This document shows, one piece after another, positions 34,789 to 47,356 of a DNA stretch of 64,000 nucleotides; position 1 is the first letter of the stretch, and every line of letters starts with the position of its first letter. The notes under the pieces were generated by a model. It had not been told where the DNA came from, did no database searches, and saw only the letters and a list, made by a program, of their open reading frames with translations. The position numbers were made by a program, and so were the translations under genes. Source of the DNA: Conoideocrella luteorostrata (lineage: Eukaryota > Ascomycota > Sordariomycetes > Hypocreales > Clavicipitaceae); contig JASWJB010000095.1 of the NCBI GenBank assembly GCA_032433595.1, positions 62,001-126,000 of the forward strand, written 5' to 3'.

Positions 34789-36530
34789 AGAAAAATTGCT
34801 CATGCCCATCCTCAGCCTATCACTCGAATTAATTCTACTGCTCCAAAAGCACATATTGATTGTAAAAGGTTGAACGGTAAATTACTGGCAGGGAGGGAAT
34901 GGAACGGAATCTTGCTCATTTTCTTGGATTTGCGACTGGTACGCGATTCATATTGAGCATCTCATCAAGATATCAGTCATATAGTAGTCTGTTACAAGGA
35001 GGAACATGCATAGAACGAGAAAGATCTATCTTTACTTAGTACCGAAATTGAAAATTATAGCAGATTTCACCACAATAAACCTTGTATATTTTCCACGATG
35101 GGGAATGGTGAATACATTTCCTTGCTCATCACAACTTCAAGTATGCAGTTCTAGGGTAGCCCGCACTCCACGAATTCGAGAACACAAATTCGAGAAATCA
35201 ACGTCTCTATTCAGATATCTTTACAGAGACTTCCACTAAAAGATATTCATAATTAAAAACTCCAGTCATCAAGCCTAACGGCGGAGCGTTGGTGTATACC
35301 GTTTCTTTGTTTGTGACTTCCTGCCCCTTGCAATATGCCCTCGCCAACAACGAATCGTAAAAACAAATAATGGACCTGAGCATATTACATCAGACAAAGC
35401 CTATTGAACTCACGTAGACTCTTATGGATGAAAAGCAACAGGAATGCAAGTGGAAAAGTAGAAGGAACATCACCTGGTTCGTCCAGTTCCACCGTCCAAC
35501 CCCCCACCGCCCCTATATATTGAAACCAGACCACAGTTTTCGGAACGCTTCTGGGTTTCAGACTATTTTCACAATAGATCCGTTCATCTGACTCGTGACA
35601 CTACATGTCTCCTTCGGGTGGAGGAGGTCTGGATCCACGTAGCGGGACTCATGTTTGATCGTCTGCGCGAGAATTGACTCAGCCTTGTTTAATCCAACTT
35701 CGTGCTTACGCACATTGGCTAAGGAATTTACGCAACAAGTACGCGCACCACATAATTCGCCAAAAATGAATCTAGACCCCCAGAAAGAAAAAAACAGAGA
35801 AAGATATCGATATTCAATATGAAGGGGTTCCATGAGCACACGAGACCCTCTGCCCGCGATATCACCAAGTGAAAACTAATCTATCCTCCAAATGTTTCCG
35901 TTCCAAATAAACCCTTTTCGTGTGAAAAAGTTCTCTGGAAACTCAGACATTCCCATCATGCACAGGTACCATGCAAGGTCTGGACCAGGCCCATTAAACC
36001 TCCAAGCAGAACATCCCGCTTCATAATCATAACAATTTGAGCCTCGCTACCGCCTTGCGGGCTGACTGCGAGTCTCGTAATTCGACCAATGCGCTGCAAA
36101 TACTGTCAACTGTAAATCAAGAAGAAATTGTAAACTCTACGGCGCCAACAAACCCAAAGCGTAAATATTGATTTGTTAGCGTCTTAGTTTCGAAGACAGA
36201 ATTGCGGCGCAAATAGAGAGAAACAAGAACAGAGTATAAATGGCTTTAAGGTTGAAAGGATAGTGATTTGATCTGCTTGAGTATTCTGCTGTACAAGCCG
36301 TAATCAAGTGCGGTAGCAAGCAATATCAGTCTCTACGCCCCCACGAAAATAGCACTCGTGTAGACAGTCTGTTGAAGGCCGCAGACTTGCTGGACGACAT
36401 CAACTCGTGCCACAATCGCATTACCATTAACTCGAAGGGGCAGTTCTGATCGCCACTATCTTAGTTATCAGATGGGCTAATGCAACCTTCAGCATTGCCT
36501 GTATTATCGCCGCCTTTGTGTTCGTCCCTG
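34789..36530. other. intergenic between MFS transporter and cell-surface protein gene
   Basis: No gene seen. Both flanking genes end here (convergent), so it holds two 3' flanks. An exact TTATCAGAT word at 36465-36473 lies in the 3' flank of the right gene, where a regulatory role is less expected. Short open frames are not supported. Confidence 0.45.
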
Positions 36531-38260
36531 TCAGCCTTGTTGTCGCCCAGCTATGCCAAAATCAGCTATACTGAGGGATTGTTTTTGTAAATGACTTTTA
36601 AGGTTAGACTTACCATTTCCAATAGCAGCATTGTTAGGGTTGCCCGCCCCTGTCCGATCCTGCTGGCCGCCTCGCTGGCCACCTTGTCTATCGCTTTGGC
36701 CAGCACCTTGGTTGCTATTGCCAGGACGCTGAGCATTGTTGGTTCCTCCATTGCGGCCGGCATCTTGCCCAGCACCCTGCCCTGCGCCTTGTCCGACACG
36801 GCCAGCACCTTGACCCGGGGTTCCGTTGCCAACCTGGTCACTACCGGTAGGAAGTTGAGTATTCCCGTTTCCTTGGTTGCGGCCAGCACCTTGGCCGGCG
36901 CCTTTCCCGGCACCTTGTCCAGCACCTTGTCCGGTACCTTGTCCATCACGGCCAGCGCCTTGGTTGTTACCTCCAGGACGTTGAGCATTATTAGTTCCTC
37001 CGTTGCGGCCGGCACCTTGTCCGGCATCTTGTCCAGCACCTTGTCCGGCACCTTGATTGTTACCTCCAGGACGTTGGGCATTATTAGTTCCTCCGTTGCG
37101 ACCGGCACCTTGTCCGGCACCTTGTCCGGCACCTTGTCCGGCACCTTGTCCAGCACGGCCAGCGCCTTGGTTGTTACCTCCAGGACGTTGAGCATTGTTG
37201 GTTCCTCCGTTGCGGCCACCACCTTGGTTATTACCATTATTTTGGTTACCGCCGCCGCCACCAACTGTGAAACGAATGCAGTCATCTTGAGCACCGCGCT
37301 GAGCAACAGGCATCAAAACCGGCTGGTGGTTGGCGGCAGAAGACATACTGCAGAGACGATAATTGCCTGTGGGGAGACCACCCGCTACATCGGCAGATAG
37401 CAACCCTCGGCCGTTTCCAGCATCGTTGATACCCTTGAAGAAAGCAAACCGCGTCGGATCAAGAGGCGTTTTTGGGTTTAGTCCTCTGCCAGTGTCTTGA
37501 ACAGTAACGTGGGTGTGGCCAATGATGTTGCCCTGTGCATCAAGATCTTGTGGCGCAGAGTAATAAGTTGACGTTGCATTTGTGAAAGTGCCTGCATTGA
37601 GGTTGAGCGTCTGTATCTGAATCTTGAAGTCTGTATTGGCTGCAATATTGCCACCGTTCTGAGGATTGACAAAGACGCTAGAAACCATCTTGGTGGTCGC
37701 GGGAATGTTGCCCATAGCTAGCACAAGTTAGTCGGGAGGAGATGTGGCCTGCTGCCTCTGAAAATACTTACGAATTCCATTGCATGAACCTTGCTTGATC
37801 TGCTGGCCATTGGTTACGGTCCTGCCCTGACAAAAATTGATGAAGTTGTTATTGTCACTTGATATCGTCAGCTCCATCTTTCCATTTTGAATGGGATTCA
37901 TCGGCTGCAGTTGGGAGGTACTCACGTTTCAGAGGCTGATTGGCCATCTGCTCCGGGGTTATTGCCATCGTCTTGAGAGGCAGTTTGGATGAGATTGGCG
38001 CTGAGAGCTCGACCACCGCCGCCGCCACCACCGTTATTGTTGCCATTGTTGCCACGGTTTGCTCCCCCATTGCCCCCATTGCCCCTGCCGGCGCCATTCT
38101 GGCCTCCAGCATTTCGGTTTCCACCGCCTTGTCCACCGCCTTGCCCGCGCTGCTGGCGACGCTCAAGAGCTCGATCAAAAGGCGATCTGTGGGTGATTGT
38201 GGTGGCGTCGACGGCGGCTGTCAGGCCAACCATGGCCAGGAGTAAAGTCTTAGCAAGCAT
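36531..38260 (-). CDS. secreted cell-surface protein with Gly/Gln/Asn collagen-like tail
   Basis: Four exons on the minus strand (38260-37926, 37857-37772, 37717-36614, 36550-36531) give 514 residues. A signal peptide (MLAKTLLLAMVGLTAAVDA) is followed by a dibasic ALERRQQR site and a Gly/Asn-rich stretch. The core (residues ~95-292) contains SANLIQTASQDDG, CQGRTVTNGQQIKQGSCNGIP, VSSVFVNPQNGG, ANTDFKIQIQT, HTHVTVQDTGRGLNPKTPLD and NHQPVLMPVAQRGAQDDC. This matches a conserved fungal extracellular family, some members of which are wrongly named ribosomal protein S17. The tail (~293-514) repeats GRNGGTNNAQRPG four times among many GQGAG pentads, so it should be extended and flexible. The last exon codes only seven residues and the stop. 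The role is unknown; wall- or matrix-associated function is an inference. Confidence 0.8.
36640..37250 (-). repeat. tandem repeats coding the GQGAG / RNGGTNNAQRPG tail
   Basis: DNA copies of a 15-base unit (coding GQGAG) and of a longer unit (coding RNGGTNNAQRPGGNNQGAG-type text, four copies) alternate over about 600 bases. The units are nearly identical at the DNA level, so length variation between strains is likely. Confidence 0.8.
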
Positions 38261-41018
38261 GACGAATAATGGAGTACAAGCGGGTTCTAATCGATGCCTA
38301 TCCGTTCAACGTTGAAATAATAAGTAGGATAAAATAATTGGTTCCAGACCAGTGTTGTAGAAGTGAAGGTAAGGAGAGTGGTTGAATGATAGCAAGGAAC
38401 GAATGTACACAGCACACTGCCAAAGCCGCAAACAGAAGAACACGGCCGGCGAGTTACTAAAGGAACGATAGAGATTTGGACATAAAGAGAGAAGAATCAA
38501 AAAGATAAAACATGGAAGAGGAGGAAACGGCGGGGCAAAATACTTTGAATAGTGCCAAGAGCCGTATTATAAGGCGGACAGGGTCAATGGACAAGACGGC
38601 AAACAGTCGTGAGCGCACGAAACCAAGTTGGCGTCAAGGAAACAGGCCTCGGAAAGGCTTGCATCCCTCACTCGTCGGAAGTATTCCATATTCGAACCAG
38701 ATCCATGACAGAGCGGATCGTTCGGCAACGGTGAGGGAGGGGGGGGGGGAGTTGTTGAAAGGGGTGTATGATTCACTGTCTGGATTGGTCGCGCAATACA
38801 AAAGAGATTTTTCGCAGTACATGACGAGCCTGACATCTCAAACCAGAGAACGGAGTAGCAGCAAAGAAGTCATCACCCAGAGATTATTGCTCTCCGCGCC
38901 TGGAGGACTTAGCCGGTGTGCAAATCATGCATTAGCGCGCAGTAGACGAGACGAGACAAACTACAGAAGAGCAGGGTTTCCAATGAGGAAGATTTCAAGT
39001 GACAGGGGGCCTATCGGACGCTGTCGGACTGACAACCATTATACCTCCGTGAGCTTAATGATAGGACGGCACAACGGATGTCAAGGATGGTTTGCCCTGG
39101 CTTGAGTGGCTGGCGACGGCGTCAAGGCTGCAACCCGCATGGTCTGGTCGATACACTAGGTGCATCTGACGGCGAGTCCGGTTCCTCATCCAGCGAGCGC
39201 GGGACGATAGCACTGGAATACTACGTTGGGGCGCCTCGAGGAGTAGAGTCTGGAGTAAAGTTGCGGCTCTCAGCGTCTCAAGCGCGTTGGCAACCCCTGT
39301 CAAGTGCTCCTTCCCGCAACTAGTGTGCTCACAACCCCGCCAATGACATGCACGCCTGTATCTCCTTTGACGTACTCCCAGGCACTCAACGTTTCGCCAC
39401 CCGCTCTCCTTGAATCACGCCTCAGACGAAAGTACAATATGCAGCCGTTTTGAGCAGCCACAAACCGATGGTTCTTCCTCATGCATCCCTCTAACACCGG
39501 TGTTTGTGTAGTTCAATTTTCCACCTGCGGACGTTGCGCACACTGCCTTGGTAGTACTCGATCTTGGACGTAATATTCTGAATACTTCCCCTCGCGCCGT
39601 GATCCCGAACTATGTGGCTGCACAAGAAACAATTACGAAATGAAGGGAAAGAATTCACTCACAATTCAGCACTACTTTTCGCCAAACCCTGTCATCTGGC
39701 GTATTCCTTCGCTATGATGTGGTATTTTTACGGTACGCTGTTGCCCAGGAGTGGATTGTCCACCACTTACTTGTCCCACCATTTGATACTGGGTGGCTAA
39801 AACGAGCGGATCTGTTGCCTTTTTTGTGTGCCTAGTAGGATACAGGAGGGGTTGTTGTGTAGGACCATCCGTTCTCTCTCCATAGCATTATAAGCATATA
39901 CGAAGCATTAGGTTCTGAAAGGCACAGGCACTTGTTAGGTGCGTGCGCATGACAGTTGGACTTCGGATGGGAGTTGCCGGGGTCATGCACATGGGACACT
40001 GCTCAATTGGCTCATATTTCCAAACGAACATACAACTTGGCAGTTTTCTTGTGCCTGCGTACGTTAGGTACCTTGGTAGTAGAGAGCACACCAATGAGTG
40101 ACCGCCACATGATTTGATATTGCATTTGTAAGGGTGTTCCGAGAATTCGGCTTCTACGTGTGCCGGATTTGATCATCTCGCTCAGAAGCTTCACGCATTT
40201 GAGATAACACCAACGTTCTAAACCGTGTTTCTGCTTTACCTATAGATCAACACTTCTAATGAATTTTGAGGGGTAATTCAGCAATGAACTGGCGTTATTT
40301 TCAGGTCTTGAGTCACCCAACAAAATGCCGGGGACAAGCATCAACACGTAGAGAAGCGAGCCAGCGCTTGATGATATGTGACCGGACGTGGAATCTTGTC
40401 CAAGCCATAGCCAAGCATCGCCGTTACATTCAACACACTGGACTTGCACATACCGGAAATTAGAGGATTGGGTCATAACCTACGATTTCCGGGGCAAAAA
40501 AGTGGTCAGCTGGGTGAATTTTGAGAGTATTTCATCATCGACCCGTAATGGCGGCCTCTGAAACAGAACCACAACCGCCATCTACGTCCTGTAACGTTTG
40601 CGATCCCGGGTGCTCCAGGTGGATGGCCGCATCCTGCTAGGAGCATAATTACGAGCAACTTTTTCACTTCATCTGACACTCTTCGTCCCAAGTATTATTT
40701 GTGGCAACGCACTAGGCAAAATATTGCCGAACCGATAGGTGATTGTGACGGGCATAATTCGGGGTAAGGGCACAGACAATAGGCGTCATGAACGGTTCAT
40801 TTCATTGTCGCTCAGATATTAGAGACGTGCGGATTATGGAAACCCTTTTCGCAAGGATATGACGGCTTTGCAACTTTGAGACGAACAAGAGCAAGCAAGA
40901 GACATTTGGCGCAGAAGACTCATACCGAGACCCCCATGGAAATGAATGTTTCGCTATAGTAGTCTAATTAAAATTGGACGAGATAAAAATCAGATTCGAA
41001 AAACTCTTATCTTTTACT
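38261..41018. other. intergenic, cell-surface gene promoter and nuclease 3' flank
   Basis: No convincing gene in 2.7 kb. A plus-strand frame at 38512-39105 (197 codons) lies head-to-head with the cell-surface gene but has low-complexity, charged text without a domain, and looks random. A run of ten G's occurs near 38745. The rest holds only short frames. Confidence 0.45.
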
Positions 41019-42104
41019 CTACAATTCAAACGACAATTTCTCCTCCGCCTTTGCGGCGTTGTAGCCCTCGGCGATCTGGTCAAGCCAAGCGGCCATTCGG
41101 AATCCAGCACGCGCGACTTGAACTTCTATAACCGGACCAGCCTTCTTGAAATACTCGCCACCAAGTTCTTGATTTACAATAGCCTCTGGCCCCTGCGGAA
41201 GCACTATTCCAGAAAAAAAGTGGCATGTTAGTCGTTGACAATGGTTCTGTTCAGGCTCGTAATGGATACATACCATGAGTGCAAACATAGGCATTTGCTT
41301 CCCTCGACCAAGCCATGGCGGTCTCGGTGGCATCCTCAAAATCCAAATCTTTCAACCATGATTTTTTTTGAACTGCAAATTTGCCATCTTCAATCTCGCC
41401 AGCAAGTTGATTTGCCCATCTCTTAGCAAGAGGATAAGGCTTTCCGCGCCCACCAATCCACTTCTCCGCGATCGAGCTGTCCCACACGTGATGGAGGTTG
41501 AATTCCTTCCCATCCCAAAGCACATGGATGCGGTTTCCCCCAAGAGCAACGTCTTCGTTGTGCAAGGGCTGATGCAAGTCGCCCACGAAATGCACGACAA
41601 ATTTGGCTGCCTGTGCACGGCGCCAAGCAGGCAGAGTCGGGTCGAGAGACTGCTCGGTGTAGTTGGCAAGGGCGCTGATAACGCAACCGTCCGCTTTACA
41701 ATCGCGTTTGAAGTCGACGTCACATTTATGCGGAGGTCTGTCATGAGCATCGATGAAATGAAAGTTCTTGGTGAATCGTCCCCATTTCGTGTAGCGAATG
41801 GAATCTGCCCATGAGGCTACCTTGGCCAAATAGTCATCCTCGTCGCTGCGCAGGAGGTCTTGGAAGAACACTTGTGTTGAATTCGCGACGAAATGGCTCG
41901 CTAGATAAGCTGTGGTTATGTGGCCCAGAGCTGTGTACGATGATGCAATTGTTAGCTACTGTTCCACAACATTGAAGCACCAACTGCACTTGCTTCCCGC
42001 AGTAGTTATGCTGGCTTTGAAACAGATCTCGACGTACATCCCCATGCAGAAGTACCCGGCAGCGACACAAGGCCGACGGCTAGAGCGGCAAGCGAAGTCT
42101 TCAT
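41019..42104 (-). CDS. secreted S1/P1-type zinc nuclease
   Basis: Three exons on the minus strand (42104-42038, 41930-41274, 41203-41019) give 302 residues. The signal peptide (MKTSLAALAVGLVSLPGTSA) is cut just before WGSLGH, so the mature protein starts with the tryptophan that binds zinc in this family. Other ligands and landmarks are present: WADSIR, FHFIDAHD, C-DVDFKRDC, FVGDLHQPLHNEDVALGGN and LHHVWDSSI. S1/P1 enzymes cut single-stranded DNA and RNA and release 5'-nucleotides, working outside the cell at acid pH to recover phosphate and nucleosides. Length is normal. Introns of 107 and 70 nt fit in phase. Nothing is missing, so it should be active. Confidence 0.92.
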
Positions 42105-43942
42105 GGTTTGATCGCACGGCAAAATTGAGCTTGAAATGAGAGGGGCGTAGGAACATAAAAAGAGACGACAGATAAGAGGGTTTAACTATGGAAAAGATTC
42201 TTGGCGTCGGCGTAAAGATGTTTAGGATGCATGCCGTGTTGTCGACCGACAAACGCGTCGAAACCTTGCCCAGCGCGTGCTCGCTCAGTCTGTCGGTCGC
42301 TGTTCCAGTGACCGCAGCCGGACCCTCACGAGGCTGTCGAAGGTCCGGAACGAATCAATGTCGTGGCGACGTCCCACGTGAAACAGGCGCTACAAATCCA
42401 ATAGCGTACAAAGTACTCCGTATTCTGTACTGAGTGCGGAATACAGAGAAGACCTTCTCGCCGATCAATGTTTTCTTTCTTTTTTTTTTGGAATATTTGT
42501 TCCAACTATGGATACATACTAACTAGTACTAGAACAAAGTGAACAGCTCAGCTCCCCACATGTGGCGGCGTTCTCGACAGCCGTGTCTTGGTTGTAGTTT
42601 TTTTTTATGAGACAATGCGTTCTCCTAAGTAGTTTATTCAGAAAGGTTGCGTACGAGGCAAGGGGCAGAGTCAAGAGTCGCCATCCGTCCGTCCAGTCAA
42701 CAATGATGAACTCTACGGAGTACAGTGTGATGATCCGTGCAATGTACTGGATAACGGCATTTTGGCTGGAAGGTATTTAACTACTTATCGGGTTACTGAC
42801 GTCACGTCATGAAATAAAACATGATACACTGGACAAAAGACTGCGTGAGGGCATCGCGTCCTCCCTTTAAGGGGATGTCGATGGAGTATGATGCCCAATC
42901 ACTGACCTGTTTCTTACTCTGTACTCCGTACTCCGTAGAAGTCACTGTATCACTTGATGATGCGCCCCGAGGACCCTTTCGCTGCGGGTAGATGCGCACA
43001 CGCTAGAGTCCTTTCGGCAACTTCCACACGCTCTCTGCATCTTTCAGGTCGCCACTTGCCTTCTAGTACTCTGGGCGGCATGCGGGGACAATTTGCGTGA
43101 CCTATTGTAACAGGGTTGGGTAAGCCGTGATGGGTCTTGGGCGGCATAAGCGGGTGAGGAGTGGCATGCGACAGTGGTGGACTGCGAGGGAAGCATGCAT
43201 CCTGTCCAAATCCAAAGCACCAGGTGATATGCATCATCTGCACGATCGCACGCGGCGGGCAACAAATCCAGATCACGGAGAGAGATTGTCAAAACAAAAG
43301 CGGACTAATAGCGACGAATTGCTTGAGATATCCGCCATAGTCGTCGGAAAACATGATGCCGGGTGCAGAGTGGTTTGTGTTTAACTGCTTGGTTGATTGA
43401 GCTCGAATTTAGGTCACTGATCGGAGTCGATGGCTGTGAACTATCTGTCTTGGTTGACTGTTTAGCCCTCAGCCTGCTCCTGCACTAATGACTGATAACC
43501 TCCAAAAGCCCGTTGCTCATTGGAACCTTATCTGCGGCGACCCCACATTTCCGTCCACTCAGTTGCGTCACAAGCCCGAAGCCGGACGACACCAGTAGGC
43601 AGGCAGCCAATCATATTTCACAGATTCGCCAAAAGTAACCCCAGATACAAACTCCGTCGATAAGAAAATCGACCGGCTGACTTCAGACCGCACTCAACTC
43701 GTCTTGACCTGACCTGACCTGACACATCCTCTGAGTTTGATCTCGTGAGCACTTCATACGAAGTTCCGAAGGGTCAGCTACCGTCGCCGAATTACTCACT
43801 TCGAGGCGATTGAAGACCATTCTTTATCTTGTTTTCTTTCGACAACTCTCCTTCTGCTCTCCACTCGCATAACTTTCCTTATCTGCTGCGCTAGTAGAGA
43901 CGAAGAATAACGCCGGTCAGAGGCACACGAGACAGACCGATA
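42105..43942. other. intergenic, nuclease and PQ-loop gene promoters, with TACTCCGTA words
   Basis: No gene seen. It lies between divergent genes and so carries both promoters. Four exact copies of TACTCCGTA or its complement lie at 42414-42937. A (GACCT)3 run at 43706-43720 and a CT-rich leader precede the gene at 43943. Confidence 0.5.
42414..42937. repeat. group of four TACTCCGTA words
   Basis: Exact copies at 42414-42422 (+), 42714-42722 (-), 42922-42930 (+) and 42929-42937 (+); the last two share two bases. Flanking sequence beyond the core word and a leading G is not alike, so this is not an obvious terminal inverted repeat. Confidence 0.7.
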
Positions 43943-45371
43943 ATGGCTTCCTTTGCTGCAGCGGCTTATGCTGCCATGGGAAAATCTATGTCCTGGGGAC
44001 AGGCTCTTTCAGGTATCTTTGGGAGCATCAGCCTGACGGCTTGGATTTGTCTCTTGGTACAGTGTTTCTCCCTGCGTTTGCTCGCAAATGGCGCTCACCG
44101 TCATTTGCCTTTTCAGTTTTGCTGTGGAAGTAGCCACTAACTGACTGATGTAGCTACCTCAATTGATTGCCAATTACAAAGCAAAAAATGCTGATGGGTT
44201 AAGCATGGCATTCCTAGTTGTGTGGCTCCTGGGCGACGTTTCGAACCTCGTTGGTAAGTGGTTACTCGAGCCTAATTTCGTATCACTTTCAGGTCTGATG
44301 CCACCTTTCGCCAATGGCGACATGTTACCTTTTGTATGAAATTGTGACAGTGGATTTTGAATTTTTATTACCAAAGTGCACCGACCTCACGCTGGCTTGG
44401 ACATACCTGGCAGCATAACAGACCTTGGAAATCTGATCGGTAACTAACGTTTCGCCGTCGACAGGAGCTGTCTTCACAAAACTAGCACCAAGCGCCATCG
44501 CGCTAGCCACATACTTTTGCTGCCTCGACACAATTCTCATCACACAAACCGGCTATTACAAGGTCACGGCCGCTCGCCGACGGGCCGCGGCTCGTCGGGA
44601 GGCACTGCTCGGTGCTCAGGGTGTCTCACAAACCCGTGAAGATGCTCCCCTTCTGGGACGACGAAGCTCAACCGACCTTCCTGGCTCTCTCATCCGACAC
44701 GATACCCATAGGGAGTCGGCCCTGGAACCTATCCGTAAAGTGATAACTGGTGAAGATGAGACGCAAGAACGCCGACCCTGGCTCAATAACGTACTCGGCC
44801 TGGCGGCTATCTATGTTGTCGGTTTCTCCGGCTGGTTTCTTTCCTACAAGGCTGGCGCATGGGACGGCGATCAAGGCATCCCAAATAATGGACCCGAGGT
44901 GCCAGATCACTCTGACGCTGCTGAATTGAAGGCAAAGCTTGGTTTGGCTCTTGGCTACCTCAGCGCCTTGTTTTATCTTTGGTGAGTCGCCGAATAAAAG
45001 CTGTACACAGTTTCGCCGAATCAAGAGCTAACCAGACCACAGCGCACGACTGCCCCAAATTTTCAAAAACTACCAAGAGAAATCTTGTGAAGGTAAACAG
45101 CCAGAGAATTTTTTGCTTCCATCACTCACAATACCAAGCAAGGCTAACCTAATCGTTCGCAGGCCTATCACTTCTCTTCTTTATGCTCTCCCTCACAGGG
45201 AACATGACCTACGGACTTAGTCTGCTGTCCTACTCCCAGAACAAGGAGTATCTGCTCACCACACTCCCCTGGCTGTTGGGCTCCCTGGGCACCATGGTGG
45301 AGGACTCGACCATCTTTGTGCAGTTCCGCATCTACGGAGATGGCGATCACAGGTTCTCCATGGGCGAGTAA
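43943..45371 (+). CDS. PQ-loop vacuolar basic amino acid transporter (YPQ/PQLC2-like)
   Basis: Five exons (43943-44056, 44154-44253, 44465-44981, 45043-45092, 45163-45371) give 329 residues. The two PQ-loop repeats are clear: LPQLIANYKAKNADGLS followed by WLLGDVSNLVG, and LPQIFKNYQEKSCEGLS followed by LTGNMTYGLSLL. The prolines of the PQ hinges are intact. Seven spans are expected, with a hydrophilic loop (REALLGAQG to ERRPW) in the middle. Yeast Ypq1-3 and human PQLC2 export lysine and arginine from the vacuole or lysosome, so a vacuolar membrane place is likely. The second repeat is split by introns 4 and 5, and all exon phases agree. The 211-nt third-exon-preceding intron is longer than usual but has a good acceptor. 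Substrate is inferred from the family. Confidence 0.9.
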
Positions 45372-45920
45372 ATCATCATCACATTAATTTCGCGAGAAAT
45401 ATTGAGAATCAGGGTGGCTCATTCATTATTCTTTTTTTCCCTCTTCTGTGTGTAGTTTGTTGTACCGGGGTGCATTTTACAGGCGTTTATGGTTGTATGG
45501 CGAGGGCATGTTGGTCATCCGGTTCGACTGGAGAAATTGTTGGAATTTTCGAACACAGGGCGGGCAGACAGGCTCTCTCCGTTTATGGTCATTGCACGCC
45601 GTTCCAGAGGGGACGACGAGTCGTTTATTTAATTTCCATCCTTATCATGAATTGCATTCCAGCATCTAGCATTCTAAATTCTCCCGTCTATGTGTGTCGT
45701 TCATTTATGAATGTTGCAGCACCTTCTGGTCAATGGCTCCGATGGCGGGGTACCCAGGCGAGAATTGTGACGCATGGCGGGGTCCAGAAATCGAGCGACT
45801 ACCGGACTTCCTGCCATCGAATTGACTTGCCACCAACAACGTTTCCCGTTTTCACACGTTCGTCAAACTCTCAACTCCCCCTTTGTGCCATTACCATCCC
45901 TAAATAAAAGCGCGCAGTAC
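45372..45920. other. intergenic, ASADH promoter
   Basis: No gene seen. It separates the PQ-loop stop from the aspartate-semialdehyde dehydrogenase start; the last 60 bases are rich in CT and should be its leader. Confidence 0.45.
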
Positions 45921-47356
45921 ATGATGGCCACTCAATTCCCCCCCAAGAAATGCGGTCCGTCGTTTGATCCCCATATTCCGTCCCCCGTCCTGCTTCCGCC
46001 CCGTTGCACCAACAAAATTATGTATTCATAGCCCTCAGAAATCCCCCATCTCGGACCTCCTTATCTACCCTATCAACCAACCCCTCCCCTCTGCCGCGAC
46101 AATTTCAAGCAAAGCAAAGCAAAGCAAAGCACTAACATCCAACTCCCAGGCGTCCTTGGAGCCACCGGCTCCGTGGGCCAGCGCTTCATCCTCCTCCTCG
46201 CGCAGCACCCTTCCCTCAAGCTCCACGCCCTGGGAGCATCCTCCCGCTCCGCTGGGAAAAAGTACAAGGACGCCGTGCGATGGAAGCAAGCCTCGCCCAT
46301 GAGCCCCTCGCTCGCCGACCTCGTCGTCCGAGAATGCAAAGCCAGCGAATTCAGCGATTGCGACGTCGTCTTCTCCGGTCTGGATGCCGATGTCGCTGGG
46401 GAAATCGGTAAGAGCCAAGATCCTGTGTTTCGACCAACCACTGACTAACCCCCCAATTCTAGAGCAGGAGTTCCTCAAAGCCGAAATCCCCGTCTTCTCC
46501 AATGCCAAAAACCACCGTCGCGATCCCCTCGTCCCCCTGGTCGTCCCCACGGTCAACCTCTCGCACCTCGATCTCATCCCGCACCAAAGAACGACGAATA
46601 ACCTCAAAAAGGGCTTTCTGGTATGCAACTCCAACTGCGCCGTCATCGGCCTGGTCGGCCCCTTTGCCGCCCTCCAAGCCGCCTTCGGGCCCATCACCAC
46701 CGTCAGCATCGTCACCATGCAGGCCGTCTCTGGCGCAGGCTACCCCGGCGTCTCCTCCATGGACATGATTGACAACGTGGTGCCCTACATCAAAGGCGAG
46801 GAGGACAAGCTAGAGACCGAGGCGCGCAAGATCTTAGGACAGCTCAACGACTCCAAGTCCGCGTTTATTGAGCAGCAAGGTCTTCGCGTGTCAGCAACGT
46901 GCAATCGCGTTCCTGTCCTGGACGGCCACACCGCCTGCGTGAGTTTGAAGTTCGAGAGGCAGCCGCCTCCTTCCGCGGAGGAATGCAAGACCGCGATGAG
47001 AAACTATGTTGCTGAGGCACAGGCTTTGGGCTGCCCGTCCGCACCTAATCCTGCGATTTGGGTGTTTGATGAGGAGGATCGTCCTCAGCCGAGACTGGAT
47101 AGAGATTTAGGCAATGGGTATACTGTTAGTGTAGGCAGATTGAGGGAGGATGAAAGCGGCATATTTGATATCAAATTTACGGCTCTCAGTCACAACAGTA
47201 AGTCCGCTCTTGTACAGTCAGGGATGAACAATGTCCATTCGTTCTGAGAAACAAACAAAATGTTCAGACGCTAACTCCGGCTGTACAGCTGTAATTGGGG
47301 CGGCTGGCTCGTCTATACTCAACGCTGAAGCTGCCGTTCTCAAAGGGTACATCTAG
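45921..47356 (+). CDS. hom2: aspartate-semialdehyde dehydrogenase
   Basis: Four exons (45921-45954, 46150-46407, 46463-47197, 47289-47356) give 364 residues. The small first exon codes [12 protein letters not shown], which joins [12 protein letters not shown], the NADP-binding glycine loop, only when the 195-nt intron is removed. The active-site cysteine lies in [10 protein letters not shown] (Cys ~156); [12 protein letters not shown] and the substrate-binding histidine in [12 protein letters not shown] are present. The enzyme reduces aspartyl phosphate to aspartate semialdehyde, the branch step toward threonine, methionine and isoleucine. The first donor is GTCCGT, weaker than usual, but no other join restores the loop. 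Start could be the first or the second of two adjacent ATGs. The copy looks intact. Confidence 0.93.
46107..46130 (+). repeat. (AAAGC)n microsatellite in ASADH intron 1
   Basis: Almost five AAAGC units just before the branch site of the first intron of the dehydrogenase gene. Confidence 0.8.

Noticed and set aside
36465..36473. Third exact ATCTGATAA match
   Set aside because: It lies in the 3' flank between two convergent genes, so a promoter role is unlikely; kept only as a measure of background.
36591..37400. 269-codon plus-strand open frame
   Set aside because: It is the antisense of the glycine-rich repeat tail; its Ser/Thr/Leu repeats mirror the repeat on the coding strand, which has signal peptide, introns and a conserved core.
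38512..39105. 197-codon plus-strand open frame upstream of the cell-surface gene
   Set aside because: Charged, low-information text, no domain, no splice or secretion signal; it lies where the minus-strand promoter should be.
42414..42722. Possible MITE bounded by inverted TACTCCGTA words 300 bases apart
   Set aside because: Similarity of the two ends stops at the core word plus one G; no target-site duplication seen.
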